Assembly (NCBI RefSeq): GCF_900105325.1
Contig: NZ_FNSU01000001.1
Location: 992,001-1,056,000 of the forward strand
Reading direction: 5' to 3'
Origin: Pseudomonas marginalis
GTDB taxonomy: Bacteria > Pseudomonadota > Gammaproteobacteria > Pseudomonadales > Pseudomonadaceae
Length of the DNA: 64,000 nucleotides
The notes beneath the pieces were generated by a model. That model ran no database searches. It saw only the letters and a list, made by a program, of their open reading frames with translations, and was not told the origin of the DNA. This document shows, one piece after another, positions 25,170 to 32,946 of this stretch (positions are counted from its first letter, which is position 1; each line of letters starts with the position of its first letter). The translations under genes were made by a program, and so were the position numbers.

Positions 25170-26791
25170 ACCGCTGGCTCCTGCATCCATAGGTCCTGGT
25201 CGATCTCAATCAGCGTCGGCCCCGGGCGATCGGCGGCGGCGCGCAAGGCGCTGCGCAGCTGTGCAACGCTGTGAGCGCTGTCGGCAGCACTGCCGAGGGC
25301 CTTGGCCACGCCGATAAAATCCGGGGTGTAGATGTCTACGCCGACCGGTTCGATGGCGCGGTTGAGCATGTATTTCTTGATCTCTTCATATCCCTGGTTA
25401 TTCCACAGCAGCACGATGATCGGCGTGCGCGCTTCCACTGCGCTGGCCAGTTCCGGCAGGGTGAATTGCAGCCCGCCGTCACCAATCAAACACACCACCG
25501 GTTGCCCATCGCCACGGCCCAACCAGGCGCCGATGGCGGCCGGCAGGGCGTAGCCCAAGGTGCCGTAGCCGGTGGAGGAATTGAACCAGCGGCGCGGGTG
25601 ATCGAGGTTCAGGGTCAGGTTGCCGCTGTACACCGGTTGGGTCGAATCGCCCACCAGCACGGCGCCCGGCAGTGCCTCCAGCACCGTATTGAGGAACAGG
25701 GTTTGCGCGCGGGTGGCGGCGTCCCAGGTGGGGGTCAGTTCGGCCCACAACCGGGCGACGCGCTGAGCGCCCCAGTCGATGTGGCGGGGGCCCAGCGGCG
25801 TGCGGTTCAAGTCGGCCAGCAAGGCATCGGCGGCGATCCTTGCGTCGGCCACCAAGGCGAGATGCGGCGGGTAGTTGCGCACGGTCTGGTCGGGGTCGAT
25901 ATCAATGCGTAGCAGCGCGCCGGGTATCTCGAAGCCACCGGCGAAGGTCACGTCGTAGTCGGTCTCGGCCAGCTCGGTGCCGATGGCCAGCACCACATCG
26001 GCCTCGGCCACCAGCGCGCGGGTAGCGACCAGGGACTGAGTCGAGCCTATCAGCAGCGGATGCTCGGAAGGCAGCATGCCCTTCGCATTGATGGTCAGGG
26101 CCACCGGCGCGCCGAGGGCTTCGGCCAGGCGGGTCAATTCGGCGGCCGCCTCAATCGCGCCGCCACCGGCCAGGATCAGCGGGCGTTTGGCGGCGGCGAG
26201 CAACTGGCTCATCTGCTTGACCGCCGCCGGTGCCGCACCGGCACGGGCGATGCTGACCGGTTGACTGCCGAGCAGTGCATCGGCGTTTTCCACCAGCACA
26301 TCCAATGGAATCTCGATATGCACCGGGCGCGGCCTGCCGGCCTGGAACAACGCAAACGCCCGCGCCAGCACGGCGGGCAACTCCGCTGCCGACATCAAGG
26401 TATGGGAGAACGCCGCCACGCCGGCCATCATCGCGCCCTGGTTCGGCAGCTCATGCAACTTGCCGCGCCCGCCGCCCAACTGGCTGCGCGATTGCACGCT
26501 GGAAATCACCAGCATCGGGATCGAGTCGGCGTAGGCCTGGCCCATGGCGGTGGTGATATTGGTCATGCCCGGGCCGGTGATGATGAAACACACGCCCGGT
26601 TTGCCACGGGTGCGCGCGTAGCCGTCGGCCATAAAGCCGGCGCCCTGTTCGTGGCGCGGGGTGACGTGGCGGATGCTCGAGCGGGCCAGGCCGCGATACA
26701 GCTCCACGGTGTGCACGCCGGGAATACCAAACACCTGGTCCACGCCGTAGCTTTCCAGGAGGTTGACCAATACTTCGCCACAGGTCGCCAT
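25166..26791 (-). CDS. aruI: TPP-dependent decarboxylase, AruI-like (5-guanidino-2-oxopentanoate decarboxylase)
   Basis: 541 residues of the acetolactate synthase/benzoylformate decarboxylase superfamily. The TPP-activating Glu48 (RHEQGAGFMADGYAR) and the metal/TPP motif GDGG...LLWNN near residues 430-460 are intact. The sequence resembles pseudomonad AruI, which decarboxylates 2-ketoarginine in the arginine transaminase route; many acetolactate-synthase-like paralogues exist, so the substrate is inferred. The aldehyde dehydrogenase overlaps its stop. The transaminase gene aruH is not nearby. A GcvA-like LysR gene is divergent. Confidence 0.72.
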   Translation of the reverse strand: MATCGEVLVNLLESYGVDQVFGIPGVHTVELYRGLARSSIRHVTPRHEQGAGFMADGYARTRGKPGVCFIITGPGMTNITTAMGQAYADSIPMLVISSVQSRSQLGGGRGKLHELPNQGAMMAGVAAFSHTLMSAAELPAVLARAFALFQAGRPRPVHIEIPLDVLVENADALLGSQPVSIARAGAAPAAVKQMSQLLAAAKRPLILAGGGAIEAAAELTRLAEALGAPVALTINAKGMLPSEHPLLIGSTQSLVATRALVAEADVVLAIGTELAETDYDVTFAGGFEIPGALLRIDIDPDQTVRNYPPHLALVADARIAADALLADLNRTPLGPRHIDWGAQRVARLWAELTPTWDAATRAQTLFLNTVLEALPGAVLVGDSTQPVYSGNLTLNLDHPRRWFNSSTGYGTLGYALPAAIGAWLGRGDGQPVVCLIGDGGLQFTLPELASAVEARTPIIVLLWNNQGYEEIKKYMLNRAIEPVGVDIYTPDFIGVAKALGSAADSAHSVAQLRSALRAAADRPGPTLIEIDQDLWMQEPAV

Positions 26792-26902
26792 AGGTGTCGC
26801 TCTTGTTATGGATTCGTGGCGGTATTGGAACGGCTGGCCCGTAGCGGCAACAATCGATAAAAAGTCATACTAGCCATGTCCTCACGTCATGGCTGCGCCC
26901 TT

Positions 26903-27784
26903 ATGAAACGCCTTCCGCCCCTGCCCGCGCTGCATACCTTCTGGGTCACGGCCCAGTGCTGCAACTTCACCCGCGCCGCCGAGCAACTGCATATCACACA
27001 AGGTGCGGTGAGCCGGCAGATCGCCGGGCTGGAGAGCCATTTGGGCTACGCCTTGTTCCAGCGCCAGGCACGGGGGTTGAGCCTGACCGAAGAAGGTCGC
27101 GAGTGGTCGCAACGGGTGCAGCAGGTGTTTGGCCTGCTCGGTGACGCGGTGGAGCAGATCGGCAATCGCCGCCATACCCTGCAAATCAAGGCCTCCACCT
27201 GCGTAATGCGCTGGTTGTTGCCGCGCCTGATGCAATGGCAGCGGGAGCGCCCGGACGTTCCGGTGGAACTCACCACCACCGTGGCCTACAGCGTGGATTT
27301 TCGTCGCGAGCAATTCGACGCGGCGGTGATCTATGCGCCCATCGCCGAGCAATCGGCCGAGGCGCGGCATTTGTTCGATGAGCAACTCACCCCGGTCTGC
27401 GCACCGGCGCTGCTCGCCGGTTTGCACACCCCGGCGGACTTGCAGCAACAGGTGCTGTTGCACCCCACGCGGGATGAGCGCGATTGGGCGCGCTGGCTCC
27501 AGGCGGCGGATACGCGGTTGAGCAACGTGAGCCAGGGGCATCATTTCGAGACGTTGGACTTGGCGATGAACGTGGCCTCCCAGGGCTCCGGGGTGGCGAT
27601 GGGCGACAGTGCGTTGATGGGCGAGGATCTCAAGGCGGGGCGCTTGGCGATGCCGTTTGAACTGCGGGTACCGACGGGGAAGGGGTACTACCTGGTGTAT
27701 CCGCCGGGGACGGTGCCGTCGGCAGGGCTTGAAGCGCTGATGAACTGGCTGGTTGATCAGGCAACCTCCGCGAAAATCCCGTAG
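26903..27784 (+). CDS. LysR-family regulator (GcvA-like), divergent from the decarboxylase operon
   Basis: 293 residues from the ATG at 26903 (MKRLPPLPALHTFWVTAQCC), a typical GcvA-subfamily start; an ATG at 26876 would add nine residues. HTH FTRAAEQLHITQGAVSRQIA at about 22-42 and an effector domain follow. The 111-base gap to the divergent decarboxylase start is the likely shared operator region, so it probably controls that pair. Confidence 0.86.
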   Translation: MKRLPPLPALHTFWVTAQCCNFTRAAEQLHITQGAVSRQIAGLESHLGYALFQRQARGLSLTEEGREWSQRVQQVFGLLGDAVEQIGNRRHTLQIKASTCVMRWLLPRLMQWQRERPDVPVELTTTVAYSVDFRREQFDAAVIYAPIAEQSAEARHLFDEQLTPVCAPALLAGLHTPADLQQQVLLHPTRDERDWARWLQAADTRLSNVSQGHHFETLDLAMNVASQGSGVAMGDSALMGEDLKAGRLAMPFELRVPTGKGYYLVYPPGTVPSAGLEALMNWLVDQATSAKIP

Positions 27785-27816
27785 CAGCTGCCTCGCTTGC
27801 GCTCGGCAGCTGCTAC
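27781..27816. repeat. REP-like hairpin at a convergent gene end
   Basis: GTAGCAGCTGCC (27781-27792) pairs with GGCAGCTGCTAC (27805-27816): a 12-base-pair perfect stem with loop TCGCTTGCGCTC. It overlaps the LysR stop codon and lies between convergent genes, so it may serve as a terminator. The motif is a different palindrome family from the GGGAGGGGGC repeats elsewhere. Confidence 0.7.
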
Positions 27817-27832
27817 GGGAGTGGGAGGGAGG

Positions 27833-28447
27833 TCAGTAACCGACGGTGAAGCGCTGGCGCGAGTGCTTCGGTGTTTCCACTTCATCGAGCATGGCGATGG
27901 CGTAGTCGGCAAAGCTGATCGAGCTGCTACCGTCACTGCTCACCAGCAAGTCATCCTGGCCCAGACGGAATTTACCGGTGCGCTGGGTGCCATCGAACAA
28001 GGCCGACGGCGACAGGAACGTCCAATCCAGGTCCTTTTCCTGACGCAGCACGTCGAGAAACGCGGCCCCTGCACTGGCTTCGGCTTTGTATTCCGCCGGG
28101 AAGCCCTCGCTGTCGATCACACGCCCGCCACCGGGCAGCAGCAACGAACCGGCGCCGCCCACCACCAACAGGCGTTTCACCCCGGCTTTTTTTACCGGGC
28201 CGATCACGGCGCTGGCGGGCAGGGTGGCGAAATGTGCCGCGCTGATCACCACATCGCTGCCGCTGATGGCTTGTTCCAGGGCATTGGCATCCAGTGCATC
28301 AACCTGCTTGACGGTGACGCCGGGGCGTACAGCCAGCTTGTCGGTGTTACGCGCGATAGCCACCACGCTATGCCCACGACGCAGGGCTTCTTCCAGCAAT
28401 TGGCTGCCGGCACGGCCGGTGGCCCCAATGATTGCGATCTTGCTCAT
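27833..28447 (-). CDS. NAD(P)-binding oxidoreductase, NmrA/SDR-like
   Basis: 204 residues with a Rossmann fold; the dinucleotide-binding motif IGATGRAGS is at about 7-15. It resembles atypical short-chain dehydrogenases of the NmrA/YwnB type, often annotated as NAD(P)H-binding proteins or flavin reductases; the Tyr-Lys pair of classical SDRs is not obvious. It lies 34 bases downstream of the periplasmic MBL gene in the same direction, both divergent from a LysR gene. Confidence 0.78.
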   Translation of the reverse strand: MSKIAIIGATGRAGSQLLEEALRRGHSVVAIARNTDKLAVRPGVTVKQVDALDANALEQAISGSDVVISAAHFATLPASAVIGPVKKAGVKRLLVVGGAGSLLLPGGGRVIDSEGFPAEYKAEASAGAAFLDVLRQEKDLDWTFLSPSALFDGTQRTGKFRLGQDDLLVSSDGSSSISFADYAIAMLDEVETPKHSRQRFTVGY

Positions 28448-28481
28448 GATGTTCTCCAGTACGGTCAGGGTTTAAAGGCAT

Positions 28482-29345
28482 TCACCACTTCATTTCGCCC
28501 TTGGCGACTTTGGCGCTCAGTTCCAGCGAGCTTTCGTCGGCGAGGGTGGGGTAGCGCTTTTTCATGGCCGCGATCAGGGCGGCGGCGTCCTTGGCCTTGG
28601 CGGTTTCTACGTCGAAGGCCTTGATGTAGTCGGCAGTAAAGGCCACGGCTTGCGGTGACGGCGTGCCCAGGTAGTGGCCAGGAATCACCGTGCGTGGCTT
28701 CAACTGTTCGATGCGTTGCAGGGTCGCAAGCCAGTCTTTATGGGATTGCGCGCTTTGAGTGTCGGCCATCCACAGGTGAATGTTTTGCGCGACCACCACG
28801 CCCCCGACCACGGCCTTGATCGACGGGATCCACACGAAGCTGCGGTCCGGCTGCGGGCCATCCAGGCCGATCACCTCCAACTGCTGCCCTTCAAGGGTCA
28901 GGCTGTGGCCTTGCAGCACCTGGGGCACGATGGTTTTGCCCGGTTTGTCGGCACCCATTTTCGGGCCCCAGAACTCAAGTTTGCCGGCCACGGTGGCGTT
29001 GATATGGTCGACCACCGGTTGCGGCGCCAGCACCTTGGCGTCGGGGAACGCGGCCGTCAGGGTGTCGAGGCCGAAGTAGTAATCCGGGTCGCCATGGCTG
29101 ATGTAGATGGTGGTCAGGTGTTTGCCGCTGGCGCGGATCTTCTGCACCAGTTGCTCGGCCTGGCCCTTGCCGAATTGCGCGTCCACCAGGATCGCGTCTT
29201 TGGCACCGCTGACCAGCACCGAGCTGACCGGGAAGATCGCCGCCTCGCCCGGGTTGTAGACATCCAGGGTCAGGTCGGCCGCCGCTGCATGGCCGGCAAA
29301 CGCCAAGGCAGCGGTGAAGGTCAAGCGCTTGAGGGTTGAGAACAT
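28482..29345 (-). CDS. Periplasmic MBL-fold protein with atypical metal motif
   Basis: 287 residues; signal peptide of about 22 residues (AGHAAA) and a metallo-beta-lactamase fold. Instead of HxHxDH the motif reads SHGDPDYYFG, with His84, Asp86 and Asp88, and Tyr89 at the place of the final His. Later PGHYLG supplies another possible ligand. Homologues are annotated as Vmh-family or plain MBL hydrolases. It probably forms an operon with the NmrA-like gene, under the divergent LysR at 29453. Confidence 0.75.
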   Translation of the reverse strand: MFSTLKRLTFTAALAFAGHAAAADLTLDVYNPGEAAIFPVSSVLVSGAKDAILVDAQFGKGQAEQLVQKIRASGKHLTTIYISHGDPDYYFGLDTLTAAFPDAKVLAPQPVVDHINATVAGKLEFWGPKMGADKPGKTIVPQVLQGHSLTLEGQQLEVIGLDGPQPDRSFVWIPSIKAVVGGVVVAQNIHLWMADTQSAQSHKDWLATLQRIEQLKPRTVIPGHYLGTPSPQAVAFTADYIKAFDVETAKAKDAAALIAAMKKRYPTLADESSLELSAKVAKGEMKW

Positions 29346-29384
29346 CGGGCAGCTCCAGCAGTGGATTCAAAGGATGCACAGAGC

Positions 29385-29397
29385 TTAGTTGCACTAA
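29385..29397. promoter_or_regulatory. Putative LysR operator in the divergent gap
   Basis: TTAGT-TGC-ACTAA is a perfect inverted repeat, followed by another ACTAAA half-site at about 29403. It sits in the 107-base gap between the MBL gene and the divergent LysR gene, where a LysR regulator would bind to control both. Confidence 0.5.
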
Positions 29398-29452
29398 ACC
29401 GAACTAAAAATGCGATGCTGGGACATAGTTTGTTTCTGAAATCGGGCAAATC

Positions 29453-30358
29453 ATGGATCGTCTTCAAGCAATGCGCGTGTTTGTCACGGTGGTGGACCTG
29501 GGCAGTCAGTCCGCCGCCGCCGACCATCTGGACCTGTCGCGCCCGGTAGTGTCGCGTTACCTGGCCGAGTTGGAAGACTGGGTCGGCGCGCGCCTGTTGC
29601 ACCGCACCACGCGCAAACTCAGCCTTACGGCGGCCGGTGGCGAAACCCTGCCACGCTGTCGGCAACTCCTGGAGTTGTGCGGTGATATGCAGGCCGCCGT
29701 CAGTGAGCCTGATAAGGCGCCCCGTGGCCTGTTGCGCCTGAGTGTCAGCACCTCGTTCGGCCAGGCGCAATTGGCCGAGGCCATTGCCGAGTACGTCAAG
29801 CGCTATCCCCTGGTGACCATTGACCTGCAAATGCTCGACCGCACGGTGAACCTGGTGGACGAGCGCATCGACCTGGCCATCCGCACCAGCAACGACCTGG
29901 ACCCCAACCTGATCGCGCGGCGCCTGACGGTCTGTCGCTCCGTGGTGTGCGCAACCCCGGCCTACCTGTTGGAGCACCCGGCGCCGCAGAAAGTCGAGGA
30001 CCTGGCCCGGCACAACTGCCTGACCCATTCGTACTTCGGCAAAAGCCTGTGGCATTTCGAGGAGCACGGCGAGCACGTCTCGGTGCCGGTGCACGGCAAT
30101 ATCACCGCTAACGAAGCCAGTACGTTGTTACGCGTGACGCTGGCCGGCGCGGGTGTGGCGATGCTGCCCAGCTACCAGGCCGGCGATCACATCCGCCGTG
30201 GTGAACTGGTACGTCTGCTACCCGAGGCCGAACCCCGGCAGATGAACATCTACGCGGTCTATGCGTCACGCAAACACATGCCTTCGGCGCTGCGCAGCCT
30301 GCTGGATTTCCTGGTGGTGAGGTTCCCCGAGGAGCCGGTGTGGGATAGGTGTCTTTAG
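29453..30358 (+). CDS. LysR-family regulator (CrgA-like)
   Basis: 301 residues, starting MDRLQAMRVFVTVVDLGSQS, the pattern of the CrgA/AaeR subgroup. HTH QSAAADHLDLSRPVVSRYLA at about 20-40; effector domain from about 90. It is divergent from the MBL/NmrA-like pair with an inverted repeat between them, and such regulators commonly control the adjacent oxidoreductase gene. Confidence 0.88.
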   Translation: MDRLQAMRVFVTVVDLGSQSAAADHLDLSRPVVSRYLAELEDWVGARLLHRTTRKLSLTAAGGETLPRCRQLLELCGDMQAAVSEPDKAPRGLLRLSVSTSFGQAQLAEAIAEYVKRYPLVTIDLQMLDRTVNLVDERIDLAIRTSNDLDPNLIARRLTVCRSVVCATPAYLLEHPAPQKVEDLARHNCLTHSYFGKSLWHFEEHGEHVSVPVHGNITANEASTLLRVTLAGAGVAMLPSYQAGDHIRRGELVRLLPEAEPRQMNIYAVYASRKHMPSALRSLLDFLVVRFPEEPVWDRCL

Positions 30359-30386
30359 GGCGACATAACCCTGTTGAATGTCGCCC
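30358..30386 (+). terminator. Hairpin after the LysR gene
   Basis: GGGCGACAT (30358-30366) and ATGTCGCCC (30378-30386) form a nine-base-pair perfect stem with an 11-base loop directly at the LysR stop. No T-run follows, so termination strength is uncertain. Confidence 0.45.
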
Positions 30387-30458
30387 AATAATGGCAACTC
30401 GCCCTGGTTGACCTATGCTTTAAACAGCACCCTGTAGATCCGCTCAGAGGTCTGTGCC

Positions 30459-30635
30459 ATGAGCATTAAAACCCGCAAATACCTGATGATTTTCTTCCTC
30501 TGCGCCTTGGCGACCGGCCTGTATGGCACCGCCGCCTACCGCGTGGAGCAGACCCGGATGCAGCCGACCTTTGCGATCAGCTGCCATCAGGACCAATGCG
30601 TTCCCCACACCGGCAGTTTCAGTGCACTCAGGTAG
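30459..30635 (+). CDS. Small secreted or membrane-anchored protein
   Basis: 58 residues: MSIKTRKYLMIFFLCALATG is an N-terminal signal or anchor, followed by a short exported tail with a CHQDQC pair that could form a disulfide. AGAGG lies eight bases before the ATG. The 3' end overlaps the 3' end of the convergent AraC gene by eight bases. No family is recognised; the clear signal and ribosome site support it as real. Confidence 0.6.
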   Translation: MSIKTRKYLMIFFLCALATGLYGTAAYRVEQTRMQPTFAISCHQDQCVPHTGSFSALR

Positions 30636-31506
30636 ACGGCTGTTCGGCCTTGAGTTGCTCGCGAAACGCCTTGGGTGAGAACCCGACCCGTCGGCGGAAC
30701 AGCCGAGAGAAGTTGGTCGGGTCGGAAAAACCCAGTACTTCCGACATTTCGTTGATGGTCATGCTGGTGTAGGTCAGCAGGCGCTTGGCCTCGAGTAATT
30801 GACGGTCATGCATGATCTGCAAGGCAGGCTGCCCGCCCAGTTCCCGACACGTCCCATTCAGGTGTGAGACCGAGATACCCAGTTTGTGGGCCAGATCCTC
30901 AATCTTCGGGTGTTCCCGATAGTGCTGTTCAACCAATTGCGTAAAGCGCCGGAAATACTCGCGGCCCCTTGGCGCGCGCGGGTGGCGACGCTGGATGGCC
31001 TGGCGGCTGATCCACACCAGCAGCACACTGACCAGCGCGTGCATCAGCATGTCCCGGGCCGGTTGGTCGTCGGCGTATTCGTCCTGCAGGCGGGCGAACT
31101 GGCTGTTGAGGTAATCACTGTCCTTGCCCGCCGGGTAGCTGCCCAGGGTCTGCAAACCGCCTGCCGTTGCGCCCAGTTGGGCTTGCAAGTGGCTGACCAG
31201 CGGTGCCGCCAGGGTGACTACATAGCCTTCGACATCTTCGGCAAAGCGAAACCCATGCACGCACAACGGCGGCAATACCTGCAGCGTGGCTTCGTTGAGG
31301 GTGGTGCGCTGGCCTTCGATTTCCAACTCGGCCTGGCCTTTGTGCACGTACAGCAGTTGGCACAGATCCGCGTGCCGGTGGGGCTGGATTTCCCACTGGT
31401 ATTCCCGACTGCGCCGGGAAATGGTTTCGCAGTGCAACAAATCGGGGGTCGGCCATTGCTGGCTTTCTCCGTAAAGCTTGAAGACCGGAATCGCGGTGTT
31501 GGTCAT
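30628..31506 (-). CDS. pobR: AraC-family activator of pobA (PobR/PobC-type)
   Basis: 292 residues. N-terminal cupin-type sensing domain (IQPHRHADLCQLLYVHKGQA, VLPPLCVHGF) and C-terminal double HTH (about 185-285; IEDLAHKLGISVSHLNGTCR and EMSEVLGFSDPTNFSRLFRR). In pseudomonads other than the IclR-type users, an AraC-type protein next to pobA activates it in response to 4-hydroxybenzoate. It is divergent from pobA, with 180 bases between starts. The literature uses both PobR and PobC. Confidence 0.85.
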   Translation of the reverse strand: MTNTAIPVFKLYGESQQWPTPDLLHCETISRRSREYQWEIQPHRHADLCQLLYVHKGQAELEIEGQRTTLNEATLQVLPPLCVHGFRFAEDVEGYVVTLAAPLVSHLQAQLGATAGGLQTLGSYPAGKDSDYLNSQFARLQDEYADDQPARDMLMHALVSVLLVWISRQAIQRRHPRAPRGREYFRRFTQLVEQHYREHPKIEDLAHKLGISVSHLNGTCRELGGQPALQIMHDRQLLEAKRLLTYTSMTINEMSEVLGFSDPTNFSRLFRRRVGFSPKAFREQLKAEQPST

Positions 31507-31686
31507 GGTTTCAATCCGATACTCAGGACAGTGGTGCGGTAATCGCCCAAATTGGCAAAAAGCGCAGGTTTTGTCGCAGTTTTCACCTTCTTATACTGCG
31601 CACTCAAGTGAAAACTGTCAGCCACAAGATCAATGACAACTCTTTCACTCGATCCGTTCGGGTGGAACTTGCGGGCGATAAAAATA

Positions 31687-32880
31687 ATGAAAACCCTGAA
31701 AACCCAAGTCGCCATTATCGGCGCCGGTCCCTCCGGACTCTTGCTCGGCCAGCTGTTGCACAACGCCGGTATCCAGACCCTGATCCTGGAGCGCCAGAGT
31801 GCCGACTACGTACAAGGCCGTATCCGCGCCGGGGTGCTGGAACAAGGCATGGTCAACCTGCTGCGCGAGGCGGGCGTGAGCCAGCGCATGGATGCCGAAG
31901 GCCTGGTACATGATGGCTTCGAGCTGGCGCTGGACGGTCAACTGACCCACATCGACCTCAAGGCGCTGACCGGCGGCCAATCGGTGATGATCTACGGCCA
32001 GACCGAAGTCACCCGCGACCTCATGGCCGCCCGCGCCGCCGCTGGCGCCACCACGCTGTATGAAGCGCGCGACGTGCAGCCCCATGATCTTAAAAGTGAT
32101 CGACCCTGGCTGACGTTCGAGCATCAGGGCCAGGCGTTTCGCCTGGAGTGCGACTACATCGCCGGTTGTGATGGGTTCCACGGTGTGGCGCGCCAGTCGA
32201 TCCCGGCTGAATCGCTGAAGGTGTTCGAGCGTGTCTACCCCTTCGGTTGGCTGGGCATCCTTGCCGACACCCCGCCGGTGCACGCGGAACTGGTGTACGC
32301 CAAGCATTCACGGGGCTTTGCGCTGTGCAGCATGCGTTCACCGACGCGCAGCCGCTATTACCTGCAAGTGCCGGCCGAGGAGCCGGTAGGCGAATGGTCG
32401 GACGAACGCTTCTGGGCGGAACTGAAAACCCGGCTGCCCAACGCTTTGGCTGAACAACTGGTCACCGGCCCCTCCATCGAAAAAAGCATCGCGCCCCTGC
32501 GCAGTTTTGTGGTGGAACCGATGCAGTACGGGCGCCTGTTCCTGCTCGGCGATGCGGCCCATATCGTGCCGCCCACCGGGGCCAAGGGCTTGAACCTGGC
32601 GGCCAGCGACGTGAGCACCCTGTTCCGGATTTTGCTCAAGGTGTATGGCGAGGGGCGCGTGGACTTGCTCGAACGTTATTCCGCCATTTGCCTGCGCCGG
32701 GTGTGGAAGGCCGAACGGTTTTCCTGGTGGATGACCTCGATGTTGCATCAATTCCCTGAGTCCGACGGATTCAGCCAGCGCATTGCCCAGAGCGAGCTGG
32801 AGTACTTCATCCACTCCGAAGCCGGGCGCCAGACCATCGCGGAAAATTACGTCGGACTTCCTTACGAGCCTATCGAATAG
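31687..32880 (+). CDS. pobA: 4-hydroxybenzoate 3-monooxygenase
   Basis: FAD and NADPH-dependent hydroxylase converting 4-hydroxybenzoate to protocatechuate. 397 residues; the FAD motif GAGPSG at 12-17, RIRAGVLEQG, the DG motif CDGFHGVARQ and the second FAD motif GDAAHIVPPTGAKGLN all match the well-studied P. fluorescens enzyme (394 residues), with three extra N-terminal residues. The ATG at 31687 matches the family; the open frame upstream to 31633 does not. The protocatechuate ring-cleavage genes are not in this window. Confidence 0.96.
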   Translation: MKTLKTQVAIIGAGPSGLLLGQLLHNAGIQTLILERQSADYVQGRIRAGVLEQGMVNLLREAGVSQRMDAEGLVHDGFELALDGQLTHIDLKALTGGQSVMIYGQTEVTRDLMAARAAAGATTLYEARDVQPHDLKSDRPWLTFEHQGQAFRLECDYIAGCDGFHGVARQSIPAESLKVFERVYPFGWLGILADTPPVHAELVYAKHSRGFALCSMRSPTRSRYYLQVPAEEPVGEWSDERFWAELKTRLPNALAEQLVTGPSIEKSIAPLRSFVVEPMQYGRLFLLGDAAHIVPPTGAKGLNLAASDVSTLFRILLKVYGEGRVDLLERYSAICLRRVWKAERFSWWMTSMLHQFPESDGFSQRIAQSELEYFIHSEAGRQTIAENYVGLPYEPIE

Positions 32881-32946
32881 CCTGCTATCGTATCGAGCAT
32901 TCCCGCGGGCTGCCTTTTCCCGCGGGCCCTGCTCGAAGGTTCTGCC

